From positions 62,001-126,000 of the forward strand of contig CAVYBR010000015.1 of the NCBI GenBank assembly GCA_963766765.1: a stretch of 64,000 nt of DNA. Reading direction: 5' to 3'. The DNA is from JACCQS01 sp963766765. GTDB taxonomy: Bacteria; Actinomycetota; Actinomycetes; Mycobacteriales; Geodermatophilaceae. The notes under the pieces are model-generated. The model worked only from the letters and a program-made list of their open reading frames with translations, had not been told where the DNA came from and searched no databases. Shown piece by piece: positions 9,271 to 17,739 of this stretch. The position numbers and the translations under genes were made by a program. The first letter of the stretch is position 1. Every line of letters begins with the position of its first letter.

Positions 9271-9940
9271 CGCGATCGTGCTCGACCTCGGACTCGGCCC
9301 GTGATTCGTCAGGCCCACCATCGGGGCCACTGAGACATTCGATCCAGTGGCCGAAGGCGTTCTTCTTCCCCAAGAGATATTGATGGACTCGCGGATCTTG
9401 GCATACCAACTTACGAATCCGCACGGATATACCGGCCCGCTCAATTTGGGCGACTTTGTCAGGATTATTCGTGAGAAGCCGGACATGTGTGAGCTGACTG
9501 TGACAGAGCACGGCGGCAGCTGGCTCGAAGGAACGATAGTCACGGTCAAGTCCGACCCGGTCGAATGCGTCCGCGGTGCTGATGTGGTGCTCATCTTGTT
9601 GGGCATACGTTATTGTCTTTGCGTGCGGTCCAGCCCCCCTTCCGTCATGGTCGGTCAGGTATAGCAGCACGCCGTTTCCGTCATCCTTCATCAGTCGGAG
9701 AGACTCCCAGAGTTGCCAACTGCAGTCGCACCGATCACAACCAAATACCTCACCGGTGAGACAGGCTGAGTTCAATCGGACGAGCGCGTCATTCTCCAGC
9801 GCGGGCTCAGTCGAGAGCGCAACAACGGTCGCGGTCGACGGCCCATGCCTTACGAGATACGTGCACATATAGAACAACCCGAGCACATTTCTCACGGGTA
9901 CCCACGGCGAAACATCGAGAACCTTCGAGTACATCGTCAT
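9239..9940 (-). CDS. GTP cyclohydrolase II homologue
   Basis: A 233-residue protein of the GTP cyclohydrolase II family, which opens GTP to a pyrimidinone ribosylamine phosphate with release of formate and pyrophosphate. The zinc site is intact: Cys60, Cys71 and Cys73 in SACLTGEVFGCDRCDC. The catalytic loop reads LTDHDGRGAG where riboflavin enzymes have R-Q-E-G-R-G-I-G, so the usual Glu is Asp. LLTNNPDKVAQIERAGI and the C-terminal KKNAFGHW match the phosphate-binding end. There are no riboflavin genes nearby, and it is coupled on both sides to cluster genes, so it probably supplies a purine-derived precursor, as ToxB does for toxoflavin. The end product is unknown. Confidence 0.85.
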   Translation of the reverse strand: MTMYSKVLDVSPWVPVRNVLGLFYMCTYLVRHGPSTATVVALSTEPALENDALVRLNSACLTGEVFGCDRCDCSWQLWESLRLMKDDGNGVLLYLTDHDGRGAGPHAKTITYAQQDEHHISTADAFDRVGLDRDYRSFEPAAAVLCHSQLTHVRLLTNNPDKVAQIERAGISVRIRKLVCQDPRVHQYLLGKKNAFGHWIECLSGPDGGPDESRAESEVEHDRDDGRRCAREG

Positions 9941-10655
9941 CGTCGCACCAAGCCTCCGTCAATTTCTACCGTCGATCCATGTAGGGCATCCGGAGCCCGC
10001 AGCAGGACGTACTCCACGAGGTCTGCGACTTCTGTCGCCCACGTGAAGCGTCGGATCGGGATCGTGCTCTCGTAATGTGCGCGCCGTTCAGGAGGCATCA
10101 CCGACGCCATGCCCGTGTCTACCGGGCCGGGGCTCACCATTGTTATCCGCAACCCCTCAGGGCCGTACTCTCTGGCGATGCTCTTGCCGAAGGCGACGAG
10201 TCCAGCTTTCGACGCGGCGTATGCAGCGTCGGTGCCGCCCGTGATCGCCGCTTGGCTCGTAATGAGTACAAGCCGGCCGCGACGGATGGCGGCCATGGCA
10301 GGCACGACCAGGCGACACATCTCGATCGCGCTGACGCAGTTCACCGTCATGACCTCTTCGGCGTCACCGTCGTTGAGCTGCTCGAGGCTTCGTAATGGAT
10401 AAATGCCCGCGGCATGACGAGGTAGCGGGGCGGACCGAATTGGTCCAAGAGCGCCCTCAGTACGTCACGAAAAGCCGGCGCATCCCGCAGATCCACCGGA
10501 TTGGCCACCAGGTTCTGCGGCAGCGGGTCGGGTGTCCTCACATCAAGCCCGGCGACGGCCACGGCATTCGCCAGGAGCCTGCTGCACAGTTCGGAACCGA
10601 TGGCTCCCGCTGAACCGGTCACGATGGCCCAGTCGATCGGACCGGTCACGCTCAC
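9937..10655 (-). pseudogene. short-chain dehydrogenase/reductase with a frameshift
   Basis: Two reading frames together make one SDR of about 238 residues. The first part (10655 to about 10415) has the NAD(P)-binding glycine motif VTGSAGAIGS. The second (about 10413 to 9937) has the LVLITSQAAI strand, the catalytic YAASKAG (Y-x-x-x-K) and the VSPGPVDTGM loop. At about 10414 the run CTCGTCATGCCGCGGG lacks one A; adding it restores L-V-N-A-A-G, the conserved N-A-G motif, and joins the frames without a gap. The catalytic residues are otherwise intact, so either this is a single-base sequencing error or the gene was lost recently. It probably oxidises or reduces a pathway intermediate. Confidence 0.75.
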
Positions 10656-11817
10656 CGAATCTCCTGCAGAGCTGCCGCCAGACGGAGCACGCCTTCCCGC
10701 AAGTCGGCCGAGGAGTAGGCGGCGTAGGAAAGTCTGAGGTGGGTCGTCGGCTGTTGGTGCTGGCTGAGCCGGAGGTCGGCGCCGGTGATTACCGCCAGCC
10801 GATTACGAGCGCATGCGTCGCGAAGCGTGTGTGCGCACACGGCTGTCGGGAGCGTCAGCCACAAGAAGAAGCCACCGTCCGGGGGCTCGAACCGGCAGGC
10901 AGGAAGGGAGCACTCGATCGCCGCACCCAAGGCGGCAGCTTTGTGTGCGTAGATACGTCGAGCGTCGACGACGTGTCGTAAGTAGTCTCCGGACAGCAAT
11001 ACTCGGCCACAGCCAACCCCGAGAGATGAGCCATACCGCCCCCGCTGCGATGCAGCGCACAGTCTGCGAGCTGATCTCGCAACCTCCGCGGCGGCACTAT
11101 CCATCCGGTACGGATCCCCGGGCCTATGGTTTTTGAAAAGGTACCTACACGGATGACGACGTCTTCTAGGTCGGACTGCTCGCACCACAGGCACGGACGA
11201 GCTGCGCCGTCGAAAGCGAGGTCCCGGTACGCCTCGTCGTCGATCAACAGGAATTGAGATTGACAGCGCAGTCGATCAGCTCCCGCCGACGCGCCTCGTT
11301 CATGGAGCGACCGGTCGGATTCTGGAACGTGGACTGGCAGTAGACCAACTTGACGGTCTCCGCCTCGGCTGCGAAGGGCACGAACGCTGTCGGCGAGGTG
11401 TTGGGCCGACATGCCGGCCGCGTCAACGGGAATTCCGCGCGGCCTCAGTCGTCGCTCCCTGAACAGATCCCAGGCGAGGTAGTAGCCCGGGTCCTCGACC
11501 AGAATGATCTCCCCCGGTACGGCGAGCTGCTCGCAGACCAAATTGAGTGCGTGTGACGCGCCACAGGTGATCACCACGTCGTCGGGGCTGATCCTGTCGC
11601 CTCCCGCTCCGGCAATGCTCGCGGCTATCCAGTTCCTGAGTGGACCAGGCCCAGAGTTATGCCCATACGCAAGCGAGGACGGACCTATAGACCTCCATGC
11701 TTTCTGCGCAGCATCGGCGACCGCATCGACCGGCAATAGCGAGGCCTCGGGACAGCCAGGCCCCAGATCTATCAGGTCGGGCGCCGGCGTCCATTGCGCG
11801 ATCCCGGAGCTCACCAC
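10652..11817 (-). pseudogene. PLP-dependent class I/II aminotransferase, frameshifted (MppQ-like position)
   Basis: Three frames assemble into one fold-type I aminotransferase. From the start: LIDLGPGCPEASLLP, ITCGASHALNLVCEQL, EDPGYYLAWDLF, then in another frame VYCQSTFQNPTGRSMNE (the N-P-T-G motif), back to FLLIDDEAYRDLAF (PLP Asp and Tyr) and TFSKTIGPGIRTGW (Schiff-base Lys). The C-terminal domain follows in a third frame from about 11015. Shifts fall near 11400, 11262 and 11015. The GTG start follows the decarboxylase-like gene by 2 bases. Together with the MppP-like and decarboxylase-like genes just upstream, it occupies the place of MppQ, which transaminates the enduracididine keto acid. 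That role is inferred from context. All catalytic motifs survive, so error versus decay is open. Confidence 0.72.
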
Positions 11818-11819
11818 CG

Positions 11820-12602
11820 TTACGCGATCCTTTTTCCGCCGTCGAGCGTCTCCGAAAAAGAGAACCGCCAGCCAGCGAGGATCTCGACTGGAGCTAGTAG
11901 ATCGAGCTCCTCATGCGGGCTTTCGAAGAGTCGCAGGTGCGCGCTTCCGCGCCAGACGTTCGCGACTTCCTGGTCCCTGCTTCCTCCGGTTACTACAACT
12001 CCAAAACACCGGCGCCGCCCTCAGGATCCCATGCAGGGAACGCGCGGGTGTGTATGAGCGGGTCAGTCATGATGCGCGGGGCCTCATGGGCCGCTCCTCG
12101 AGCGTCTCACCCCAGCTTCGACAAGTCGTCGATCCGCCGCAGCCAACGTTCCCGCGAAGGCTCCGCCAGGCGCTAGTCGGGGGCCTGCGCGACCCACATC
12201 AACCGGCTGGGTCACAGAAATGGATCCCAGCTTCTTTGGATATCCTTGGATTAGGCCACGAACCAACGAGAAGTCCTTATCAACCCAGCAGAATGGACAG
12301 CGGACCGCTGGGCGTCCAGCGAAAGTGACCGCCAGGCCGATGTAGAACTCTTTGTATTAAAGCGGCACGGGATCGGCGAGCTCCCCTCCATTATCAGAGC
12401 ATGATTGCCACGTACCAAAGATCGCCGCCGCTCGGCCGTCAGGATCGGCCACGGCACCTTCCAGCATAAAGCCTCGAACTACGGCGGGGTTGGCCAAGTA
12501 TTCGATGACCAGCACGTCCCCCGAGAAGTGCCACGGCGGCGCTGGAACGAGGGCTGACTCCCCGGAGGGCGATAGCGGAAGCGTGTAGCCGCGGAGCGTC
12601 AT
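11820..12602 (-). pseudogene. mppR: acetoacetate-decarboxylase-like protein (MppR-like), frameshifted
   Basis: Pieces of one acetoacetate decarboxylase-family protein lie in successive frames. The N-terminus at 12602-12357 contains LVPAPPWHFSGDVLVIEY and IFGTWQS. The middle (about 12300-12110) contains LVRGLIQGYPKKLGSI, with the Lys that forms the Schiff base in this family, and APGGAFAGTLAAADRRL. A further piece, PLIHTRAFPAWDP, lies near 12045-12005. The C-terminal piece, VANVWRGSAHLRLFESP to the TAA at 11820, contains VEILAGWRFSFS. At least three indels separate them. The start is 1 base after the MppP-like stop. MppR of mannopeptimycin biosynthesis belongs to this family and cyclises the hydroxy-ketoarginine to the enduracididine ring. 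Assignment rests on family plus the MppP neighbour. Confidence 0.75.
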
Positions 12603-12603
12603 C

Positions 12604-13750
12604 TCAAGCCCGCACCGGCGATGACTTAGTGGAGACAGCTTCTAGGCGCTCAACACAATCGACCAGATGCAAGACACAACGCTCGACCTGTGCCGTATCT
12701 CGTGCGAGCGCGAGACGCACATAGTATTCACCCACATCGGGTCGCGCCCAGTGAAATGGCGGGCAGGGTAGGACATGTCTCCTTCATGTGCCAGCTGCTC
12801 AGCGACGACTGAAGAATGACCGGCGTGCAACCGCACCCGAGCGACACTTACGCGAGCTCCATCGTCGGCCAACGAAAGGTGAGGAGACAGTGCCGTAGCC
12901 ATGGCGACGACCGAGCGATTGCGAGCGATCAGGCTTGGTGCAGGGTATCCAGCCCACCTGCTTGAGCATCAAGGGAAAGTTGCTCCACCAAGAGAAGGAC
13001 AAATGGCGACACACTTAGGAGCACGTCTGACAGCGCCGCCTGCAGCGGAAGCCGGCAACCTGAACCGACAACCATGAAGCCAAGCTTCAGTTCGAGCATC
13101 GGCCAGAGTTTCCCCGTGTCTTCGATCACGACATAACTCACGCCGATACGTTAGAGGACGCTGTAGTAATCCTCCTGAGCTCGGCGGTCGAAGCCACGAA
13201 ATGACGTATCGAGAGCCAAGGTAAGTCCGCGCTGTACACACCCTTCAGCGAGCGCCGCGATCTGCCCGAGAGCGAGGACATTGCCAGTGGGATTGTTCGG
13301 GACCGTGACGAATACGCAATCGCCAGGACGCAATGAATCCGGAAATCGCGCCACGGCAATGTCTACTTCTTCGAACGGGATGAGCCGAATGTTTCGGCTG
13401 CGCAGCAGGTCAGGGATATTGTCAAACGTGGGGTGGATCAGCGCGACACTGGCTCCCGTATTGGCCAAGCACCGAGCCAGCAGGTCCATGGCGACCGACG
13501 AAGAGTAGGCGCTGAGAATGCGTCCCGTTCCTACGGGCGCGCTGGACTGGCCGAGAGAGCCGAAGAAGGCCTCGTGCGCGCGCCGTTCGAGCACCTCGAT
13601 GGGCAGTCGCTGGGCCTCTCTGAACAACTCTGGAAATCGCGTGACGATTGCGAGCTGCCCCTCGGACAGGCTCTGCCTCGCGTGGCCATCGGCCGCGTTC
13701 AGGGGTGCGTTGATAGCCCGGATCTCAAGTTGGGTCAGATTCGGCGTCAC
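12604..13750 (-). pseudogene. mppP: MppP-like PLP-dependent arginine hydroxylase, disrupted
   Basis: The first 199 residues closely resemble MppP, the PLP- and oxygen-dependent enzyme that converts L-arginine to 4-hydroxy-2-ketoarginine. Examples are LNAADGHARQSLS, LSAYSSSVAMDLLAR, ALIHPTFDNIPDLLR, TVPNNPTGNVLAL and ALDTSFRGFD. An in-frame TAA at 13151 interrupts the protein where relatives have Gln. The same frame then resumes with YVVIEDTGKLWP, containing the PLP lysine. Frameshifts near 12930 and near 12756 precede the C-terminus, which reads RPDVGEYYVRLALARDTAQ and stops at 12604. The start is a GTG. As the first gene of the biosynthetic operon it would commit arginine to enduracididine. 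One stop plus two indels suggest decay, unless the sequence is poor here. Confidence 0.82.
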
Positions 13751-14063
13751 TTGCCCGCCCGGATGGTCGCGGCTAGACGGCTCCCGCTTCGAGCAGCTGG
13801 TGCCTGGACTACTCCAAGCGAGTCAGCCATCCGATTTCCGCATCACCGAAGTCATCCTTCCAATTGTAGATGCGCCGGCAGTTGGGCAGTCAAGTGTCTG
13901 CGTGATCTGATTCGGCCCTTGGAGTCCCGCGCCACGGCACCAGCCAACGCGCGGATCGGTCTCTGGGGCCTCCGCCGGTCAGACAGGGCCACCGCTGACG
14001 AGGACCGCTGACGAAACGTTGGGCGGCATGGACATCGTGACCGACGTCGTCAAGCCCGACGCG
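13751..14063. other. intergenic region between the orotate operon and the biosynthetic operon
   Basis: About 313 bases separate the aspartase stop from the GTG of the MppP-like gene. It should hold the terminator of the orotate operon and the promoter of the biosynthetic operon, but I see no clear hairpin with a T-run and no convincing -10/-35 pair. On the minus strand, an open stretch of about 26 codons (about 13890-13812, ending RRIYNWKDDFGDAEIGWLTRLE-like with a TAG) looks protein-like, yet lacks a start and matches nothing I recognise. It may be the remnant of a lost gene. Confidence 0.4.
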
Positions 14064-15539
14064 TTACACCACGAACGGGGACGTCACCCTCGTGAGGTTC
14101 TCGGGCAACAGGAGGGTGTCGAGCTGGTCGCGCGTCAGCAGCCCCTTCTCAAGGACAAGGTTGTACAGGCTGCTCCCCGTGTCGAGGGCCTCCTGAGCGA
14201 GGCGTGTCGCTGGGTGATAACCGACCGAGGGCGTCAGCGCGGTGGCCAAGCCAGTCGAAGCCTCGACCATGCGTCGGAGGTGGGCACGATTCGCGGTTAT
14301 CCCAAGTACGCAACGGGTCGCCAGGGCTTGGCAGCCAGCACGAAGGTGGGTAACGCTCTCGAACAGACAGTGCACGATGATCGGTTCGAATGCGTTGAGC
14401 TGCAATTGTCCGGACTCCGCAGCAAGGCTGATGGTGACATCGTTGCCGATGACCTGGAATGCGATTTGGTTGACCACCTCTGGTATGACGGGGTTGATCT
14501 TGCCAGGCATGATGCTCGAGCCCGCTTGTGCAGGTGGGAGATTGATCTCGCCCAGGCCAGAGCGGGGACCGGACGACAGCAGCCGTAAGTCACTGCATAT
14601 TTTCGACAGTTTCACCGCGATTCGCTTCAACACCCCGGAGAGCTGGACAAATGCCCCGACGTCCTGCGTGGCCTCGACGAGGTTGGGTGCACTGATCAGC
14701 GATATTCCAGTGATCTTCTTGAGGTGCCCGCAGGCCACTTGCCCGTAGCCGGGATGGGCTGTGATTCCGGTCCCGATTGCCGTGCCGCCTAGGTTTATTT
14801 CTTGGATAAGTTCCCGGGCTTCTGTCAAGCGTTGCCGATCTTCCTCGACCATATGGGCGTAGGCGCCGAACTCCTGCCCGAGGGTCATTGGCACCGCGTC
14901 CTGCAGTTGTGTCCGTCCGACTTTGAGTACGTCGGTGAACTCTGCTGACTTGGTGTCGAATGCCTGAACTAGCAAAGCCATGGCATCGAGCAGGCGATCT
15001 ATGACGAACCGAAGCGCCACCTTGGCCGCAGTCGGGTAGACGTCGTTGGTGCTCTGGCTTCTGTTGACGTCATCTAGCGGACACAGGTTGCTGTAGTCGC
15101 CGCGTCCATGTCCTAGGTGCTCCAGCGCGCGATTCGCGATGACCTCGTTTGCATTCATATTGGTCGACGTCCCGGCACCGCCCTGGATCACGTCGACGAC
15201 AAAGTGCTCGTGCAGGTGACCGGACCGTATCTCGCAGCAGGCTTCGACGATCGCCGTCGCCTTAGCCTCATCGAGCAGTCCAAGGTCGCGGTTAGCAAGG
15301 GCGGCAGCCTGTTTCACGCTGGCCAACGCAGCGATGAGGTCGGGATATTTTGAGATGGGCGTCCCGCTGATCCGAAAATTCTCCAGAGCGCGGAGCGTAT
15401 GGATGCCGTAGTAGGCGTCAGCGGGGACACCTCGTTCACCGAGAAGATCGTGCTCCACGCGCACTGGGACGTCACGCGCAGGGCTCGCAGCCGATGCTGC
15501 GACTGCCTTCTTGCCGGCAGGCTCGCCTGGCTCAGTCAC
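14064..15539 (-). CDS. aspA: aspartate ammonia-lyase (aspartase)
   Basis: A 491-residue member of the aspartase/fumarase superfamily. It has GAGTSTNMNANEVIANRA near residue 125, the substrate motif RSQSTNDVYPTA, and the signature loop GSSIMPGKINPVIPEVVNQ with the catalytic Ser. Downstream, ISLAAESGQLQLNAFEPII is the aspartase version rather than the fumarase one. The enzyme splits L-aspartate to fumarate and ammonia. The N-terminal 25 residues are an extra Ala/Pro-rich extension. It is the last gene of the orotate operon, 32 bases after dihydroorotase. It would finish the pathway by feeding carbamoyl-aspartate-derived aspartate into the TCA cycle and releasing nitrogen. Confidence 0.9.
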   Translation of the reverse strand: MTEPGEPAGKKAVAASAASPARDVPVRVEHDLLGERGVPADAYYGIHTLRALENFRISGTPISKYPDLIAALASVKQAAALANRDLGLLDEAKATAIVEACCEIRSGHLHEHFVVDVIQGGAGTSTNMNANEVIANRALEHLGHGRGDYSNLCPLDDVNRSQSTNDVYPTAAKVALRFVIDRLLDAMALLVQAFDTKSAEFTDVLKVGRTQLQDAVPMTLGQEFGAYAHMVEEDRQRLTEARELIQEINLGGTAIGTGITAHPGYGQVACGHLKKITGISLISAPNLVEATQDVGAFVQLSGVLKRIAVKLSKICSDLRLLSSGPRSGLGEINLPPAQAGSSIMPGKINPVIPEVVNQIAFQVIGNDVTISLAAESGQLQLNAFEPIIVHCLFESVTHLRAGCQALATRCVLGITANRAHLRRMVEASTGLATALTPSVGYHPATRLAQEALDTGSSLYNLVLEKGLLTRDQLDTLLLPENLTRVTSPFVV

Positions 15540-15571
15540 ATGTCTCCTCGCCTGGTGTGCGGATGCGTCGT

Positions 15572-16846
15572 CTAATCGCTGATGCCTATGCGGTCGTGGG
15601 TTACTACTCCTCGAAGCAATGTCGCGATGACCCGGTTGGAGAATGCATGTCCCGCGAACGGCGTGTTGCGGCTGCGACTGCCGAGTTCCTCAGCAGTCAC
15701 GGTCCATTCTGCCGCTGGATCGACGAGGCACAGGGTGGCCGGCCGGCCGAGGTCAAAACCGTTCGTGTGTCGGGTCGCGATGCCGGCGATGCGTGCCGGG
15801 CTGTGTGACATCCGCTCGGCGAGTGTGGCCCAGCTCATCTGTCCGGTCGCCACGAGCGTGTCTGCGACCACGGCAAGGGCGGTCTCCAGTCCGAGCATGC
15901 CCATGGGGGCCTGGCACCAGTTGCGGGCTTTGTCTACAGCCGGATGGGGTGCGTGGTCGGTAGCCACGGCGTCGATGGTGCCGTCGACCAAGGCGGCGCG
16001 TAGGGCGTGCACATCGGCGGCTGTGCGCAGAGGAGGATTGACCTTGTACACGGGATCCCCGGAGCGGGTCTCCTCTTCGGTGAGCAGCAGGTGGTGTGGG
16101 GTCACCTCGGCGGTCACCGGCCATCCCCGCCGCTTAGCCCAGGCGATCACCTCGACACTGCCCGCAGTCGATACGTGGCAGACGTGCAGGCGTGCTCGTT
16201 CGTGGTGGGCCAGCAAACAGTCCCGTGCGATAACTATCTCTTCAGCGACGGCGGGCCACCCCGGAAGCCCGAGCTCGTGGGAGACGTCCCCTTCGTTGAG
16301 CTGGGCGCCGGCGGTGAGTGAGGCTTCCTGCGCATGTTGGCCCAGTACGCCGCCGACCGCGCTGACGGCACGCAGCCCCTCGCGCATCATGCGTGCATCG
16401 GCGATGCACCGCCCGTCGTCTGAAAAGAAGCGGACGTGGGCGGCAGAGGACGCCATTCCCGCGATGTCGGCCAGTTCCGCGCCGTCCAGATTGACCGTTA
16501 CTGCGCCGACCGGGTGAACATCACAACGGCCGGCCTTTTCGCCAAGCTCCCGGACGTGCTCGACGATGTCGGGGCGGTCGGCGACGGGATCGGTATTAGC
16601 CATCGCGCACACCGCTGTGTACCCGCCTTGGGCGGCGGCTAGGGTGCCACTTTCGATCGTTTCTGCGTCCTCCCGTCCGGGTTGCCGCAGATGCGTGTGC
16701 AGGTCTACGAGGCCCGGCAGGGCGATCAGCCCTCCGCAATCGATGACCCGCGCCCCAGTCGTGAGGTCAGCGGGGTCAATGAACGCCCCGCACTCGACAG
16801 CGACCTCGCCCGCTGGACCGCCGAGCGGGCGGACACCACGCAGCAA
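15572..16846 (-). CDS. pyrC: dihydroorotase
   Basis: A 424-residue amidohydrolase-fold dihydroorotase. It interconverts dihydroorotate and N-carbamoyl-L-aspartate. Metal-binding and catalytic motifs are present: DLHTHLRQPG (about residues 48-57), CAMANTDPV, HVCHVSTAGSVE, TAEVTPHHLLLTEE and DAVATDHAPH with the catalytic Asp. The annotated TTG start at 16846 gives an N-terminus slightly shorter than usual; the frame continues upstream and overlaps the end of the PyrK gene, so the true start may be a few codons earlier. No aspartate carbamoyltransferase or carbamoyl-phosphate synthase gene is near, so this copy more likely opens the ring in catabolism than closes it in synthesis. Confidence 0.92.
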   Translation of the reverse strand: MLRGVRPLGGPAGEVAVECGAFIDPADLTTGARVIDCGGLIALPGLVDLHTHLRQPGREDAETIESGTLAAAQGGYTAVCAMANTDPVADRPDIVEHVRELGEKAGRCDVHPVGAVTVNLDGAELADIAGMASSAAHVRFFSDDGRCIADARMMREGLRAVSAVGGVLGQHAQEASLTAGAQLNEGDVSHELGLPGWPAVAEEIVIARDCLLAHHERARLHVCHVSTAGSVEVIAWAKRRGWPVTAEVTPHHLLLTEEETRSGDPVYKVNPPLRTAADVHALRAALVDGTIDAVATDHAPHPAVDKARNWCQAPMGMLGLETALAVVADTLVATGQMSWATLAERMSHSPARIAGIATRHTNGFDLGRPATLCLVDPAAEWTVTAEELGSRSRNTPFAGHAFSNRVIATLLRGVVTHDRIGISD

Positions 16847-16854
16847 CAGGCCGC

Positions 16855-17739
16855 TCAGCGCAATACTCCACGGTCAGTGACGGTCTCTTGAACGACGTAT
16901 CTGAATGCCGGACCATCTTGACAGATCAAAGGCGACTCGTCGGTCGCCGACCGTTCTCCCGTAGCGCACCCATGGCAGTAGCCAAGGCCGCACGCCATGT
17001 GCGCCTCGAGCGAGACCTGGATCTGTGCGCCCCGCGAGCAGGCTAGCTTCCCCGCCATCTGTAGAAGGCGCCGCGAACCGCATACGGCAATAAGAGTGGA
17101 TTGTCCTTGGGGCATCGCCCGCTCGAGCTCAACAAAGAGCGGCTGCACATCACTCGAACCATCAGAGTCATATACCTCTCGGACGGGGATCCCATGGGCT
17201 CGATAAAGATCGCTACCGATCGCGCTGGCCGGTGACCGGCTGCTCGAGATTGCCGTAACCGGCACCCCGATCAGTTTGGCTTGCTTGGCCAGAAGGGTCA
17301 GCGAACAGATTCCGATTCCTCGGCCGAGCAGGACCAACGATCGCGCGTCAGGCACAAGGTCGAAGGCGCGACCGAGTGGGCCGACACACAGCATTTCCTC
17401 CCCGGGGGAAAAGGAGGTCAGCTGGGTCGTGCCGGCCCCGACGACTCCATACAGGATGTGCAGCAGACCGTCGGCCAGGTTTACGTCGTAAACTGCCATC
17501 GGTCTGGGCAAGACCGGAGTGGTTTGATGCCTGCGTGCAGCGGTGAGCATGACGAACTGCCCGGGTTGGACATCTGCGGCGATCGTAGGCGCGTGAAGAC
17601 TCAGCGCCCAGTAACGATCGGCTATGCGGCGATTGCCGACGACCGGTGCGTCGTGCCATGTGGGTGTCGCACGTGTATCGCCGAGTTTCGGAAGCAGCTC
17701 TACCTCGCCCTGGACAAACATTTCTGTGTGAGCTGTCAC
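16855..17739 (-). CDS. pyrK: dihydroorotate dehydrogenase electron-transfer subunit (PyrK-like)
   Basis: A 294-residue FAD and [2Fe-2S] protein. The N-terminal half has the flavin-binding PGQFVML and LPRPMAVYD (R-P-x-S/A-x-x) segments. The central NAD-binding region has LVLLGRGIGICSLTLLAKQA. The C-terminal cluster is C-G-L-G-Y-C-H-G-C followed by a fourth Cys at LICQDG, the PyrK arrangement. With PyrD it forms the NAD-dependent class 1B dihydroorotate dehydrogenase, letting NAD(H) exchange electrons with orotate. The GTG start overlaps the carbamoylase stop in GTGA. Use of NADH makes reduction of orotate to dihydroorotate feasible, which suits the proposed catabolic direction. Confidence 0.9.
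   Translation of the reverse strand: MTAHTEMFVQGEVELLPKLGDTRATPTWHDAPVVGNRRIADRYWALSLHAPTIAADVQPGQFVMLTAARRHQTTPVLPRPMAVYDVNLADGLLHILYGVVGAGTTQLTSFSPGEEMLCVGPLGRAFDLVPDARSLVLLGRGIGICSLTLLAKQAKLIGVPVTAISSSRSPASAIGSDLYRAHGIPVREVYDSDGSSDVQPLFVELERAMPQGQSTLIAVCGSRRLLQMAGKLACSRGAQIQVSLEAHMACGLGYCHGCATGERSATDESPLICQDGPAFRYVVQETVTDRGVLR

Noticed and set aside
15572..16846. Dihydropyrimidinase (uracil degradation) instead of dihydroorotase
   Set aside because: The DLHTHLRQPG and ATDHAPH motifs are dihydroorotase type, and the operon has PyrD/PyrK with no PreA or beta-alanine enzymes.
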